Shown in pieces: positions 18,502-26,635 of a stretch of 45,401 nt of DNA. The notes below the pieces were generated by a model. It searched no databases, was not told the DNA's origin, and was given only the letters and a program-made list of their open reading frames with translations. Both the position numbers and the translations under genes were made by a program. Position 1 is the first letter of the stretch, and each line of letters opens with the position of its first letter. The stretch is from Imperialibacter sp. EC-SDR9 (GTDB lineage: Bacteria > Bacteroidota > Bacteroidia > Cytophagales > Cyclobacteriaceae), in the NCBI RefSeq assembly GCF_902498805.1, contig NZ_LR701614.1, positions 1 to 45,401 of the forward strand, read 5' to 3'.

Positions 18502-19677
18502 ATGAAAAACACATTAAAAATCGTTTTAGTTTTAGTAATTGCAGCCTTGAACAACCAGTTTGCTGTAGGACAGAAAGTCACTAGAGCTCAGACTAAAACC
18601 AATGGTTTCTACCTTTGGTCCACCAATGCTAACTGGACAGATAATGTGGCTGTTCCGGTTTCTAATATTGGCGACACATACAACTCAGGTGGAAATGAGC
18701 AAATCAGAATTGAAAAATATATCACAAGAAACGGTTCTCTCTCCTTCCGCAACATTGGAGCTAACACCAAAGAAATAGTTATTAAGGATACTCTGGTGGT
18801 TTATGGCAATTTGACTTTTGCTGCAAACAGCTATAGCTTGAAACTTCTATCTGGAGCGGTATTAATTGTTTTTGGAGACTTCTCCGCTGCTAACAAAGTT
18901 ACTCTTGACAATGGAGGACTTTTGATAATCGACGGCAACATGTCTTTAACAGGCGGTAACCAAGAATATACTGACAATAATGGAGGTGTTGGCAATCTGG
19001 TAGTAACCGGGACAATCAGCGGAAACGGAGATACTGCGGCGGCTTCAGCCGACAATTCGTCGCTAAGCTCTAAGTCTCAGTCAATTCAAGATTTCGTTAA
19101 TGGCGGTGGCTCTACCCCACTCCCTATCGTACTTAGCTATTTCAAAGGCGTAAGCCTGAAAAATGCAGTTAAGCTTTCATGGGAAACAGTTTCAGAAGAA
19201 AATTTTGATCATTTCGAAATCCAAAGATCATTTGACGGAAAAGACTTTGACGTGATCGCCACTGAAAAAGGAAACGGCTTTACATCTGAGAAACACCAGT
19301 ATTCATTTACTGACACGAATCCTGAAAGGGGCATCAATTATTACCGCTTGAATGCCATTGACTTTGACGGTTCTTCAGAAATATTCGAAACAATCGCTGT
19401 AGAAGTTGTCCCTGACTTCAGCAGTGTGGCTATGTACCCGAACCCAAACAACGGAACAGCATTGCAGCTCAACATCCCTGAAGAGCTTCTTTACACAGCT
19501 TATAGTGTGACTATGACTGTATCAGATCTTCAGGGCAGAGTAGTGACAACAAGTGAAATCACTTCGGCTCATGTTTCTACCACCTTCGACCAAACCTTGT
19601 CCACCGGGATTTATTTGGTAACCATCCAGGCCGGGAAGTATTCTTCTACCTATAGGCTAATGGTTAATCAAGGATAA
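18502..19677 (+). CDS. Secreted protein with T9SS type A sorting domain
   Basis: This 391-residue putative cell-surface protein has a signal peptide (MKNTLKIVLVLVIAALNNQFAVGQ). Residues about 30-190 look like a beta-helix or repeat-type region with parallel strands (LVVYGNLTFAANSYSLKLLSGAVLIVFGDFSA). A fibronectin-III-like segment follows at about 215-300 (VKLSWETVSEENFDHFEIQRSFDGKDF). The C-terminal sorting domain occupies about 310-391 (MYPNPNNGTALQLNIP, SDLQGRVV, TGIYLVTIQAG). The CTD targets it to the type IX system, of which SprA is a part. ATG at 18502 is chosen because it starts the signal peptide; an upstream GTG at 18448 is less likely. The 3' end overlaps the convergent tdh gene by 14 bp. 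The adhesive or structural role is inferred only. Confidence 0.88.
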   Translation: MKNTLKIVLVLVIAALNNQFAVGQKVTRAQTKTNGFYLWSTNANWTDNVAVPVSNIGDTYNSGGNEQIRIEKYITRNGSLSFRNIGANTKEIVIKDTLVVYGNLTFAANSYSLKLLSGAVLIVFGDFSAANKVTLDNGGLLIIDGNMSLTGGNQEYTDNNGGVGNLVVTGTISGNGDTAAASADNSSLSSKSQSIQDFVNGGGSTPLPIVLSYFKGVSLKNAVKLSWETVSEENFDHFEIQRSFDGKDFDVIATEKGNGFTSEKHQYSFTDTNPERGINYYRLNAIDFDGSSEIFETIAVEVVPDFSSVAMYPNPNNGTALQLNIPEELLYTAYSVTMTVSDLQGRVVTTSEITSAHVSTTFDQTLSTGIYLVTIQAGKYSSTYRLMVNQG

Positions 19678-20602
19678 GATTAGCCAGAATTTCAGTTGTC
19701 ATTCTTTTCAGATCATATTTCGGCTCCCATCCCCAGTCGGCCCTTGCATGACTATCATCAATGCTGTTGGGCCAGGAGTCGGCAATTTTCTGCCTGAAAT
19801 CCGGTTCGTACGAAATGTTGAATCCAGGCACTTCTGATTTTATAGCTTCGTAGATGTCTTTTGGTGCGAAGCTCATGGCGTGCAGGTTGTAGCTGGATCT
19901 GATTTTGATCTTTGAGGACTCCTCCTCCATTAGCTGAATGGTGCCATCCACAGCGTCCGTCATGTACATCATCGGCAGCAACGTGTCCTCCCGCAAAAAG
20001 CAATTGAAGTCTTTGCCTTCCTTGGCCTTGTAGTAAATGTCAACCGCATAGTCGGTAGTGCCACCGCCCGGCTTGGCCTTGTAGCCAATAAGACCAGGAT
20101 AACGAATACTTCTAACGTCGACCCCATATTTTAAAAAGTAGTACTCGCACCACCTTTCGCCCGCCAACTTGCTGATACCATAAACCGTATTCGGGTTCAT
20201 GATGGTGTTCTGGGGTGTATGATTAATGGGAGAATTGGGGCCAAAAACGGCTATCGAGCTTGGCCAATATACACGCTCCAGCTTTCGTTCTTTCGCTATT
20301 TCCAACACCGTGAGCAGGCTGGTCATATTGAGGTTCCAGGCAAACATGGGATCGGCTTCACCTTTTGCCGACAACACCGCCGCCAGGTGATAAATCTGGT
20401 CAACCCTGTATTTCGCTATCAGCTCCGCAAGCCTTTTGCCGTCCATGGCGTCCAGGTATTCAAACGGCCCCGATAGCAGGCTTTCCTTTGGTGCCGAAAC
20501 ATCGGTTGCAATGACCTTGTCGTTTCCATGCCGGGCTCTCAGCGATTCGGTCAGCTCCGTGCCCAGCTGGCCGCAGGCACCTATAATAAGGATCGTACTC
20601 AT
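19664..20602 (-). CDS. tdh: NAD-dependent L-threonine 3-dehydrogenase (SDR/epimerase type)
   Basis: The enzyme oxidises L-threonine to 2-amino-3-ketobutyrate with NAD. The 312-residue extended SDR protein has an N-terminal Rossmann motif IGACGQLGTEL (about residues 6-16), the catalytic YGISK (Tyr and Lys) near 140, and GLIGYKAKPGGGTTDYAV near 180, which is characteristic of the threonine dehydrogenase branch rather than sugar epimerases. Its pathway partner kbl lies divergently about 430 bp away, which supports the assignment. ATG at 20602 is used; a longer frame exists, but its start would lie upstream of a well-formed promoter at 20635-20663. The 3' end overlaps the T9SS cargo gene by 14 bp on the other strand. 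Confidence 0.92.
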   Translation of the reverse strand: MSTILIIGACGQLGTELTESLRARHGNDKVIATDVSAPKESLLSGPFEYLDAMDGKRLAELIAKYRVDQIYHLAAVLSAKGEADPMFAWNLNMTSLLTVLEIAKERKLERVYWPSSIAVFGPNSPINHTPQNTIMNPNTVYGISKLAGERWCEYYFLKYGVDVRSIRYPGLIGYKAKPGGGTTDYAVDIYYKAKEGKDFNCFLREDTLLPMMYMTDAVDGTIQLMEEESSKIKIRSSYNLHAMSFAPKDIYEAIKSEVPGFNISYEPDFRQKIADSWPNSIDDSHARADWGWEPKYDLKRMTTEILANLILD

Positions 20603-20634
20603 TCGTAAATTTTGAAGGGTTAATGTTGTGTCGG

Positions 20635-20663
20635 CAAAATTAGTAATATTGAGTACAAGCAAA
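20635..20663 (-). promoter_or_regulatory. Bacteroidota-type promoter for tdh
   Basis: On the minus strand TTTG (20660-20663), a 17-bp spacer and TAATTTTG (20635-20642) match both boxes of the Bacteroidota consensus exactly. Transcription would begin near 20628, about 26 bases before the tdh ATG. This supports the shorter tdh start. Confidence 0.6.
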
Positions 20664-20721
20664 AGCGCTTTCAGCAAACACATTTAACCACTGTCAATTA
20701 CCAGCTGCCTTTGCTGAAAAG

Positions 20722-20752
20722 TTTCCGTAGCCGCCGAAAGCACTTATATTTG
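20722..20752 (+). promoter_or_regulatory. Bacteroidota-type promoter candidate for the kbl operon
   Basis: TATATTTG (20745-20752) is an exact -7 box and TTTC (20722-20725) a one-mismatch -33 box, with a 19-bp spacer. The start site would fall near 20758, about 10 bases before the ATG of the small gene. It is divergent from the tdh promoter about 60 bp away, so a shared operator could control both halves of the pathway. Confidence 0.5.
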
Positions 20753-20767
20753 CCCAAAGGAAAAACC

Positions 20768-21028
20768 ATGACTTTCAAAGAGTACCTGACTTCAAAAAAA
20801 ATAGATGCCAAGGGATTCGCTCTGGGCGAACAGGAGCGTTTCATGGAACTCAAGAATATTTTTGATCAGGTTCACCCGGATAGCTTTACTGCACAAAAAA
20901 TATTTCTGATCAATGGAATAAGAAGAAAATACCCCATTGTGGAAACGGCTGAGGAAGCAAAGAAAGAAGTGCCCAAAGCAAAAATGATGAGGCCTAAACT
21001 TAGCATTACCCCAAAAAATAAGGAATAA
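20768..21028 (+). CDS. Small basic protein of unknown function, upstream of kbl
   Basis: This 86-residue soluble protein was not assigned to a family with confidence. It has an N-terminal helical region (TFKEYLTSKKIDAKGFALGEQERF), a middle IFDQVHPDSFTAQKIFLINGIRRKYP, and a lysine-rich tail (KKEVPKAKMMRPKLSITPKNKE). No signal peptide, membrane segment or metal motif is seen. ATG at 20768 is chosen over an upstream in-frame codon at 20711 because a promoter -7 box lies at 20745-20752. Its stop is 6 bp before the kbl start, so the two are almost certainly co-transcribed. The reading frame and spacing argue for a real gene. Confidence 0.75.
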   Translation: MTFKEYLTSKKIDAKGFALGEQERFMELKNIFDQVHPDSFTAQKIFLINGIRRKYPIVETAEEAKKEVPKAKMMRPKLSITPKNKE

Positions 21029-21034
21029 GAAACT

Positions 21035-22225
21035 ATGTACGATTCATTAAAGGAAAAACTGACCGCCGAACTTGAAGAGATCAAAAAGGCAGGTCTTTAC
21101 AAAACAGAAAGAATCATCACCACTCCTCAGGGAGCCGATATCAAAACACAAGACGGCCGGGAGGTGATCAACTTTTGCGCCAACAACTACCTGGGGCTGT
21201 CGGCTCACCCAAAAGTACTGGAAGCTGCCAAAAAAAGCATCGACTCGCATGGCTTTGGCATGTCTTCAGTCAGATTTATCTGCGGCACACAAGACATCCA
21301 CAAAACGCTGGAGAAAAAGATATCGGAATTCCTGGGCACTGAAGACACGATCCTATATGCCGCAGCTTTCGATGCCAATGGTGGCGTTTTCGAGCCCCTG
21401 TTTGGGCCGGAAGATGCCATTATATCTGACGAGTTGAACCATGCCTCTATTATTGACGGCGTAAGGCTGTGCAAAGCACAAAGGTTTCGCTATAAGAACA
21501 GTGACATGGCCGATCTTGAAGAGCAATTGAAAGCCGCTGCTGGCTGTAAAAACAAGATCATCGTTACCGATGGTGTTTTCTCAATGGACGGCACTATTGC
21601 CAAATTGGATGAAATATGCGACCTGGCCGATAGGTACGGGGCCACCACTATGATCGACGAATGCCACTCAACCGGCTTCATGGGAAGAACCGGCCGTGGT
21701 ACGCACGAGTTCAGAGGCGTAATGGGCCGAATCGAAATTATCACCGGCACTTTAGGCAAAGCTCTTGGCGGAGCATCGGGCGGCTTCACAAGTGGGAAAA
21801 AAGAGATTATTGAGCTACTGAGACAACGCTCCAGGCCCTACCTTTTCTCCAACACATTGGCACCAAGCATCACTGGTGCCTCCATTGCTGTTATCGACTT
21901 GCTTTCTGAAACCACCCAGCTAAGAGACAAGCTGGAGGCCAACACCAAATACTTCCGTGAGAAAATGACCACTGTCGGTTTTGACATCAAGCCTGGCGAG
22001 CACCCCATTGTGCCCATTATGCTTTATGACGCTGTGCTTTCACAACAATTTGCGCAAAAGCTGCTCGAAAAGGGCATTTATGTTATTGGTTTCTATTTTC
22101 CCGTGGTGCCCAAAGGGAAGGCAAGAATTCGGGTGCAAATTTCGGCGGTACACGATAAACATCACCTCGATAAAGCTATTGCTGCCTTCACTGAAGTTGG
22201 AAAAGAACTGGGCGTTTTGAAGTAG
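21035..22225 (+). CDS. kbl: Glycine C-acetyltransferase (2-amino-3-ketobutyrate CoA ligase)
   Basis: Kbl cleaves 2-amino-3-ketobutyrate with CoA to glycine and acetyl-CoA, the second step of threonine breakdown after Tdh. This 396-residue fold-type I PLP enzyme shows [14 protein letters not shown] near residue 45, [13 protein letters not shown] near 78, [15 protein letters not shown] near 208 and the PLP-binding Lys242 in [14 protein letters not shown]. Length is that of the family, and the Kbl-type sequence together with the tdh neighbour separates it from related 2-oxoamine synthases (BioF, HemA, serine palmitoyltransferase). It ends 23 bp before a strong terminator hairpin. Confidence 0.96.
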   Translation: MYDSLKEKLTAELEEIKKAGLYKTERIITTPQGADIKTQDGREVINFCANNYLGLSAHPKVLEAAKKSIDSHGFGMSSVRFICGTQDIHKTLEKKISEFLGTEDTILYAAAFDANGGVFEPLFGPEDAIISDELNHASIIDGVRLCKAQRFRYKNSDMADLEEQLKAAAGCKNKIIVTDGVFSMDGTIAKLDEICDLADRYGATTMIDECHSTGFMGRTGRGTHEFRGVMGRIEIITGTLGKALGGASGGFTSGKKEIIELLRQRSRPYLFSNTLAPSITGASIAVIDLLSETTQLRDKLEANTKYFREKMTTVGFDIKPGEHPIVPIMLYDAVLSQQFAQKLLEKGIYVIGFYFPVVPKGKARIRVQISAVHDKHHLDKAIAAFTEVGKELGVLK

Positions 22226-22247
22226 AGCCCTTTTTTGTTCACCTCAT

Positions 22248-22289
22248 AATTAAGAAAGCCGATCATTTCAATGATCGGCTTTCTTAATT
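22248..22289 (+). terminator. Bidirectional terminator between kbl and the Usp gene
   Basis: A perfect 19-bp stem (22248-22266 with 22271-22289) encloses a TTCA loop and is AT-rich at its base, giving U-rich tails in both directions. It lies between convergent genes and can end both transcripts. Confidence 0.85.
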
Positions 22290-22303
22290 TTACCCTGCGT
22301 CAC

Positions 22304-23149
22304 CTATTTTTTCTTTATGGCCTTGGTCCAGACCGGAATCTGTGTGTGGTTAATCACATTTTTGGAGATCATTCCTCCAAGTAGCACCCCAAGTCCTTTT
22401 CTGGGGTGGGTAGCCATGGCAATCAAATCAGCATTGTTTTGACCGGCAAATAGCAGAATACCTTCCGCTTCATCCGGATCATGAAACGTGTTAACTGTGT
22501 AATTCTCAAGTTTATAATAATCCGCAAACTTCTGAATTCGCTCCTTTACTTCCTGGTCGTTGACCCAAACAGGCTCAAACACCTTTAATATATGAAGTTT
22601 TGCTCCGTACAGCTTCTGCAACGCTTTCAGGTCATTCATGATGATGCCCTGCTCTTCCCGCAAATCTGACGCATAAACAATGTTCTTGATATTTACCAAG
22701 TCCCGTCTGGCCTTCACGGTTATCACGGGCACGCTCGAAAACCTGCTCAATTTCTCCGCATTTGAACCGACAAAGACCTCGTCGAGACCGGAAGAACCTG
22801 AGGAACCCATCACTACCAAATCAGGATTCAGGCGCTCGATCACCTCAAATATCTTGTCAAAAGTCTTCCCAATTTTAACCTCGAAGCTCATAGAAACCCC
22901 GGCATAGGCAGGGTCGGCCACCAGTGCCTTCAAACGTTCTTCGGTTTTCCTTATTAACTGAACAATATAGATGTTTTCCTCAGGGGAGTACCCCGCAATA
23001 CCCATTGTGTTAAAACTATAGTCATGCGGATCTTCTATCACATTGACCAAGACTATCTCAGCACCTTTTTTTTGTGCCAAGGGATAGGCCGACTCTAAGG
23101 CAAAGGTTGCTTCTTTAGAAAAATCAGTTGGGACGAGTATCTTTTTCAT
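22304..23149 (-). CDS. Universal stress protein, tandem UspA domains
   Basis: This 281-residue cytoplasmic protein has two Usp folds. The first (about residues 1-148) starts KKILVPTDFSKEA and has the ATP-binding pattern G-2x-G-9x-G-S in MGSSGSSGLDEVFVGSNAE. The second (about 155-278) begins with NIVYASDLREEQ and has ATHPRKGLGVLLGG, in which the motif is weaker. Such proteins help survival under starvation, redox or antibiotic stress, often by binding nucleotides. It is single and is divergently transcribed from the DsrE-like gene, with 134 bp between them. Confidence 0.93.
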   Translation of the reverse strand: MKKILVPTDFSKEATFALESAYPLAQKKGAEIVLVNVIEDPHDYSFNTMGIAGYSPEENIYIVQLIRKTEERLKALVADPAYAGVSMSFEVKIGKTFDKIFEVIERLNPDLVVMGSSGSSGLDEVFVGSNAEKLSRFSSVPVITVKARRDLVNIKNIVYASDLREEQGIIMNDLKALQKLYGAKLHILKVFEPVWVNDQEVKERIQKFADYYKLENYTVNTFHDPDEAEGILLFAGQNNADLIAMATHPRKGLGVLLGGMISKNVINHTQIPVWTKAIKKK

Positions 23150-23249
23150 GATAGTGTCAATTATTGCAAAGCATAAAGCTAAATAACGTAATATTTTGCA
23201 TTTATGACATTCACCCGGCTGACCTTCTGAACTTTATCATTTAATCGGG

Positions 23250-23279
23250 GTTGAAAATATCATAAGATAGTTATTTTTG
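23250..23279 (+). promoter_or_regulatory. Promoter candidate for the DsrE-like operon
   Basis: TATTTTTG (23272-23279) is an exact -7 box and GTTG (23250-23253) a one-mismatch -33 box, 18 bp apart. The ATG at 23284 is only 4 bases beyond the box, so the transcript would be leaderless or nearly so. Confidence 0.45.
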
Positions 23280-23283
23280 GCAA

Positions 23284-23844
23284 ATGAAGAATTTTGTAAA
23301 AAGCTATTACCTGGAATCTTTTGTTTGCTTTTTAATTGCCAATCTACTGTCTATTGCCGCCTATGCTCAAGAAGCGCACTACCCCATTGTAACAGGTCAC
23401 GGCGGAATCTTTGACATTCAGGAAGCAACAGAGTTTCCCGACCCTACTCTGCAATACAAAATTGTTGTGGATATCAAAGAGGGAGCCGGAGGCCATAAAT
23501 CGATCAACGCATCGCTGAACAACCTGGCCAGAATTGCCAACCTGCATGGCATGGGGGGAGTGCCGAAAGAGAACATTGATATAGTAGCTGTGATCCACGG
23601 GGAAGCAACCATCTCCATTCTGTCCGATATTTCACACGAAAACAGATACGGAACGCCCAATCCAAACACCGACCTTATCCGATCTCTTTTAGAAGGAGGA
23701 ATAAAGCTATACGTATGCGGGCAGTCGCTGAAGGCAAGAAAAATTGATGCCAGAGAGCTAACCCCCGGCATTGCCATCAGCCTGTCGGCGGTTACTTTGG
23801 TGACAACTTATCAGCTGAAAGGCTACGCCGTGCTTAGTTATTAG
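23284..23844 (+). CDS. Exported DsrE-like family protein
   Basis: This 186-residue protein has an N-terminal signal peptide (about residues 1-28, ending in AAYAQ) and a DsrE/DsrF-type fold (about 55-186). YKIVVDIKEG near 60, NIDIVAVIHGEAT near 100, and LYVCGQSLKARKIDARELTPGI near 145 show the single conserved-position cysteine. Classical DsrE proteins relay sulfur in the cytoplasm; this exported branch is common in Bacteroidota and its function is not established. The ORF ends 3 bp before the glutaminyl cyclase gene, so the two are in one operon. The start is secure from the signal peptide. Confidence 0.82.
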   Translation: MKNFVKSYYLESFVCFLIANLLSIAAYAQEAHYPIVTGHGGIFDIQEATEFPDPTLQYKIVVDIKEGAGGHKSINASLNNLARIANLHGMGGVPKENIDIVAVIHGEATISILSDISHENRYGTPNPNTDLIRSLLEGGIKLYVCGQSLKARKIDARELTPGIAISLSAVTLVTTYQLKGYAVLSY

Positions 23845-23847
23845 CCT

Positions 23848-24939
23848 ATGCGGAAGCTCTTTTTAACCACTACGCTGATTCTCGCACTGGTAACAATTTT
23901 GGGATCATGTGGCTCTGAGAATTCCAGCAAGGAATCAGCGAGTCAACCAGCCGCCCCTAAGCCAACCCCTCTCACTTCTATCTCTACTTCGCCGGGGGCA
24001 TTAACACCCCAAAGCACCCTTGAAATTTCCGTGTCAATTGAGGGTGACTCCGTTCGAGTTGACTCTATGGTCATTTTCTTTGAATCCGTCCGTCTTGCCT
24101 CTTCGCAAGCTACGAGCCTGTCTGCGTCGTTGGCACCGCTTCCTTTGGGTAAACAAACGCTAACAGCGAAGCTGTTTCTGAACAATGGCGGAACAGAACA
24201 GCACGCCCTGCCCCTGATCTTGCTTGCAGAAACGCCTCCCCAAAAATTTGATTTCAGAAAGATTGAAACTTACACACACGACCCCGATGCTTATACTCAA
24301 GGTCTCCTTTATCATGGCGGCTTCCTGTATGAAAGCACAGGAACAAGGGGCGAAAGCACGCTTCGAAAAGTCGACATTTCAACGGGCAAAGTGCTACAGC
24401 AAACACCGCTGGACAGCAGGTACTTTGGCGAAGGCCTTGCTTTTTGGGACAACAGCCTGATCCAGCTTACCTGGACATCAAAAATTGGTTTTGTGTACGA
24501 TTTGGAATCGTTTGAACAAAAGAGAACCTTCAATTATTCTACAGAAGGCTGGGGGCTCGCATCAACTGACACGGAGCTCGTGATGAGCGATGGCACGGAG
24601 TACCTCTACTTTCTTGATCCGGTAACGCTGGCAGAAACAAGGCGGATTCAGGTGTACAATCACCAGGAAAAGATATTGTACCTGAATGAGCTTGAAGTAG
24701 TAGGTGGCCTGATTTACGCCAATGTGTACCAGACAGATGTGATCGTGATGATTGACCCGCTCAGCGGTGCGGTGGTAGGCGATGTTTCGCTCGAAGGAAT
24801 CTTCAATAAGCAAGGGTACAGCAGAAGACTCGACGTGCTGAACGGAATTGCCTGGGATGAAAAAGAGAAAAGACTCTTTGTTACCGGCAAATGGTGGCCC
24901 AAATTGTATCAAATAGAACTATTTAAAATTCAATCCTAA
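23848..24939 (+). CDS. Glutaminyl-peptide cyclotransferase-type beta-propeller lipoprotein
   Basis: The product probably converts N-terminal glutamine of exported proteins to pyroglutamate. It has 363 residues. A lipobox TILGSCG places the acylated Cys near residue 21. A Thr/Ser/Pro-rich linker and small beta domain run to about residue 130. The glutamine cyclotransferase five-bladed propeller follows, with HDPDAYTQGLLYHGGFLYESTG near 148, EGLAFWDNSLIQLTW near 195, LNELEVVGGLIYANVYQTD near 275 and LNGIAWDEKEKRLFVTGKWWPKLY near the end. These match the bacterial and plant-type (papaya) cyclase family. In Bacteroidota many Sec-exported proteins have glutamine after the signal peptide, which makes such an enzyme useful. 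It is operonic with the DsrE-like gene. Confidence 0.9.
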   Translation: MRKLFLTTTLILALVTILGSCGSENSSKESASQPAAPKPTPLTSISTSPGALTPQSTLEISVSIEGDSVRVDSMVIFFESVRLASSQATSLSASLAPLPLGKQTLTAKLFLNNGGTEQHALPLILLAETPPQKFDFRKIETYTHDPDAYTQGLLYHGGFLYESTGTRGESTLRKVDISTGKVLQQTPLDSRYFGEGLAFWDNSLIQLTWTSKIGFVYDLESFEQKRTFNYSTEGWGLASTDTELVMSDGTEYLYFLDPVTLAETRRIQVYNHQEKILYLNELEVVGGLIYANVYQTDVIVMIDPLSGAVVGDVSLEGIFNKQGYSRRLDVLNGIAWDEKEKRLFVTGKWWPKLYQIELFKIQS

Positions 24940-24951
24940 ATCAATTAAATT

Positions 24952-25248
24952 ATGAGTCTGGACATAGCAACCGGCAGAGTGGTAGAAATGGCAAAAGAAA
25001 ACGGGGGAACCATTGGTAGCTCAGTGAAATTTGTTTTTCAGGAGGGGGTTATTCTTTTGGACGATACCGTAACCCCAACAAAGGTTTCAAATGACGACAC
25101 GACTGCACAGTGTACCATTAAAATGGAACTTAAGGACTTTGTGAAGCTACTTGACGGAGACCTGGATCCCATGAGCGCATTTATGGGAGGTATGATGAAA
25201 ATTGAAGGCGATATGACCATTGCCATGAAACTGACCTCCCTTTTTTAA
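24952..25248 (+). CDS. SCP2 sterol-binding domain protein
   Basis: This 98-residue soluble protein is a single SCP2-like domain: GSSVKFVFQEGVILLDD near residue 22, TIKMELKDFVKLLDGDLDPMSAFMGGMMKIEGDMTIAMKL at about 52-95. Such domains have a hydrophobic tunnel that binds lipids or acyl chains. No enzyme domain is attached. It lies 12 bp after the cyclotransferase gene, probably in the same operon; the functional link is not obvious. Confidence 0.85.
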   Translation: MSLDIATGRVVEMAKENGGTIGSSVKFVFQEGVILLDDTVTPTKVSNDDTTAQCTIKMELKDFVKLLDGDLDPMSAFMGGMMKIEGDMTIAMKLTSLF

Positions 25249-25334
25249 TAGTTGGCCGAAACGTTTCCCCGAAAGTTTTCGGCACAAAGTAAGCGAGACA
25301 TTGTATTTTGAGGAATAACCAACCCAATAGTTAG

Positions 25335-26108
25335 ATGAGACAATTAGTCAAGAAGAAAGGAGAACCGATGTATGGTGTTTTCACGGCAAGAGGTCGTGAT
25401 GCCTCCCGACTGGAGCAGCTAAGCGACTGCGTGTTTGCCCTGGCTATTACTATGTCTCTTTTGTCTACCCAGGCTCCCCGAAATTTCGATGAGTTGACCT
25501 TGTTTATTTCAGATGTAATTCCTTTTGCCTTAAGTATGGGGGCGGTTATGTGGATTTGGCATGGCCATTACCAGTTCTTTATGCGTTATGGACTGAGAGA
25601 CATGAGAATCATTGTGCTCAATACCTTTATGATGCTCATCGTACTATTCTTTATATACCCACTCAAATTCCTCAGCACCTGGCTGGTCTCCTATTTCACC
25701 CTTCTCGCCAAGGCGTTGCTGATAAGCAATGAATACTTCAGGGAGTTGAACCAAATGGGCACGCAGATGATCCCCTGGAACGATATGCCAGAGCTGATGA
25801 TCATCTATGACTGCGGCTTTCTGTCGATATATATAACGTTCGTTCTAATGTATCGGCACGCTATCAAAAACAGTGAATCACTAAACATGAGTGAACCGGA
25901 GCTCCACGCTACCAAATCCATTGTGGCTCACTACACCGGCATAGTTGCTATCGGCCTCATTTCATTGTTCATTGCCTTACTTGGCTTCCTGATCGACTGG
26001 GAGTTCTCCGGACTTTTTGCCGGGGTTATCTACGCTTTGATTGGGCCTGTCTCCTATTTCATAGGACGTAAATTTGATAAGCCCCCTTCAGGCGCCACCA
26101 GTAACTAG
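25335..26108 (+). CDS. TMEM175/DUF1211 family membrane protein, putative potassium channel
   Basis: This 257-residue membrane protein has about six helices. The first helix carries the family hallmark in the form RLEQLSDCVFALAITM (about residues 25-40), close to the canonical F-S-D motif but with Leu-Ser-Asp. Bacterial TMEM175 homologues form potassium-conducting channels as tetramers of a six-helix unit. A charged ISNEYFRELNQMG loop and later helices (IVAIGLISLFIALLGFLIDW) complete it. It is followed after 18 bp by an RDD gene, so the two are probably co-transcribed. Channel function is inferred from the family. Confidence 0.82.
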   Translation: MRQLVKKKGEPMYGVFTARGRDASRLEQLSDCVFALAITMSLLSTQAPRNFDELTLFISDVIPFALSMGAVMWIWHGHYQFFMRYGLRDMRIIVLNTFMMLIVLFFIYPLKFLSTWLVSYFTLLAKALLISNEYFRELNQMGTQMIPWNDMPELMIIYDCGFLSIYITFVLMYRHAIKNSESLNMSEPELHATKSIVAHYTGIVAIGLISLFIALLGFLIDWEFSGLFAGVIYALIGPVSYFIGRKFDKPPSGATSN

Positions 26109-26126
26109 GCGTGGTTACCTCTCACT

Positions 26127-26519
26127 ATGTCTATTGTCCCCGCCACATTTGACCAAAGGCTACTTGCTCAGTCCATCGATATCACCTTCCTGTTGCCGTT
26201 TCTATTCATACTCGACGGGCTATGGGAAACGGACTCTAACTGGTTTTGGGCAGTTTGTATTTTATTGTACCATGGCTATGCTGTGGGAATGGAGGCATCG
26301 GCACTCAAAGCCACTGTAGGCAAAAAAATGGCGGGATTAAGCATCCGAATGGACAACGGAAGACCTGTTAGTTTTAAAAATGCTGTTGTGAGAAATTTGT
26401 GCAAATGGGTTTCGCTATTGCCCATTTCAGCTGGCTTTTTTATGATCTACCTACGGCGTGATGCCAGGTCATTTCACGACATCGTCTCCAAAAGCAAAGT
26501 GGTGTCGAGTTCCGAATAA
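26127..26519 (+). CDS. RDD family membrane protein
   Basis: This 130-residue protein has about three helices. The Arg-Asp-Asp-type signature appears in modified form at the start (FDQRLLAQSIDI near residue 9). The family's GMEASALKATVGKKMAGLSIRM segment (about 51-72) and the terminal RDARSFHDIVSKSKVV (about 111-126) are typical. RDD proteins are poorly characterised; some are implicated in ion exchange. Its position after the TMEM175-like gene suggests a linked membrane role. Confidence 0.85.
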   Translation: MSIVPATFDQRLLAQSIDITFLLPFLFILDGLWETDSNWFWAVCILLYHGYAVGMEASALKATVGKKMAGLSIRMDNGRPVSFKNAVVRNLCKWVSLLPISAGFFMIYLRRDARSFHDIVSKSKVVSSSE

Positions 26520-26556
26520 CCGCCCAAACAGCTAAATCAAAAAGTAAAATAATTAG

Positions 26557-26588
26557 TTGGATAAATTTAATAAAACAACGTAGTTTCG
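26557..26588 (+). promoter_or_regulatory. Promoter candidate for the YqhA-like gene
   Basis: TTGG (26557-26560), a 20-bp spacer and TAGTTTCG (26581-26588) each differ by one base from the Bacteroidota consensus. The leader would be about 40 bases. Confidence 0.3.
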
Positions 26589-26635
26589 TTGTGGTTTAAA
26601 CGACCCACCTAATATAAGGAATAAATCTATTCACC

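Noticed and set aside
20603-20683. Longer N terminus for Tdh
   Set aside because: The added residues lie in a region with an exact-match promoter, and the Rossmann motif starts normally at the shorter ATG.
25254-25285. CCGAAA/TTTCGG dyad after the SCP2 gene as terminator
   Set aside because: The stem is short with a 2-base loop and lacks a T-run.
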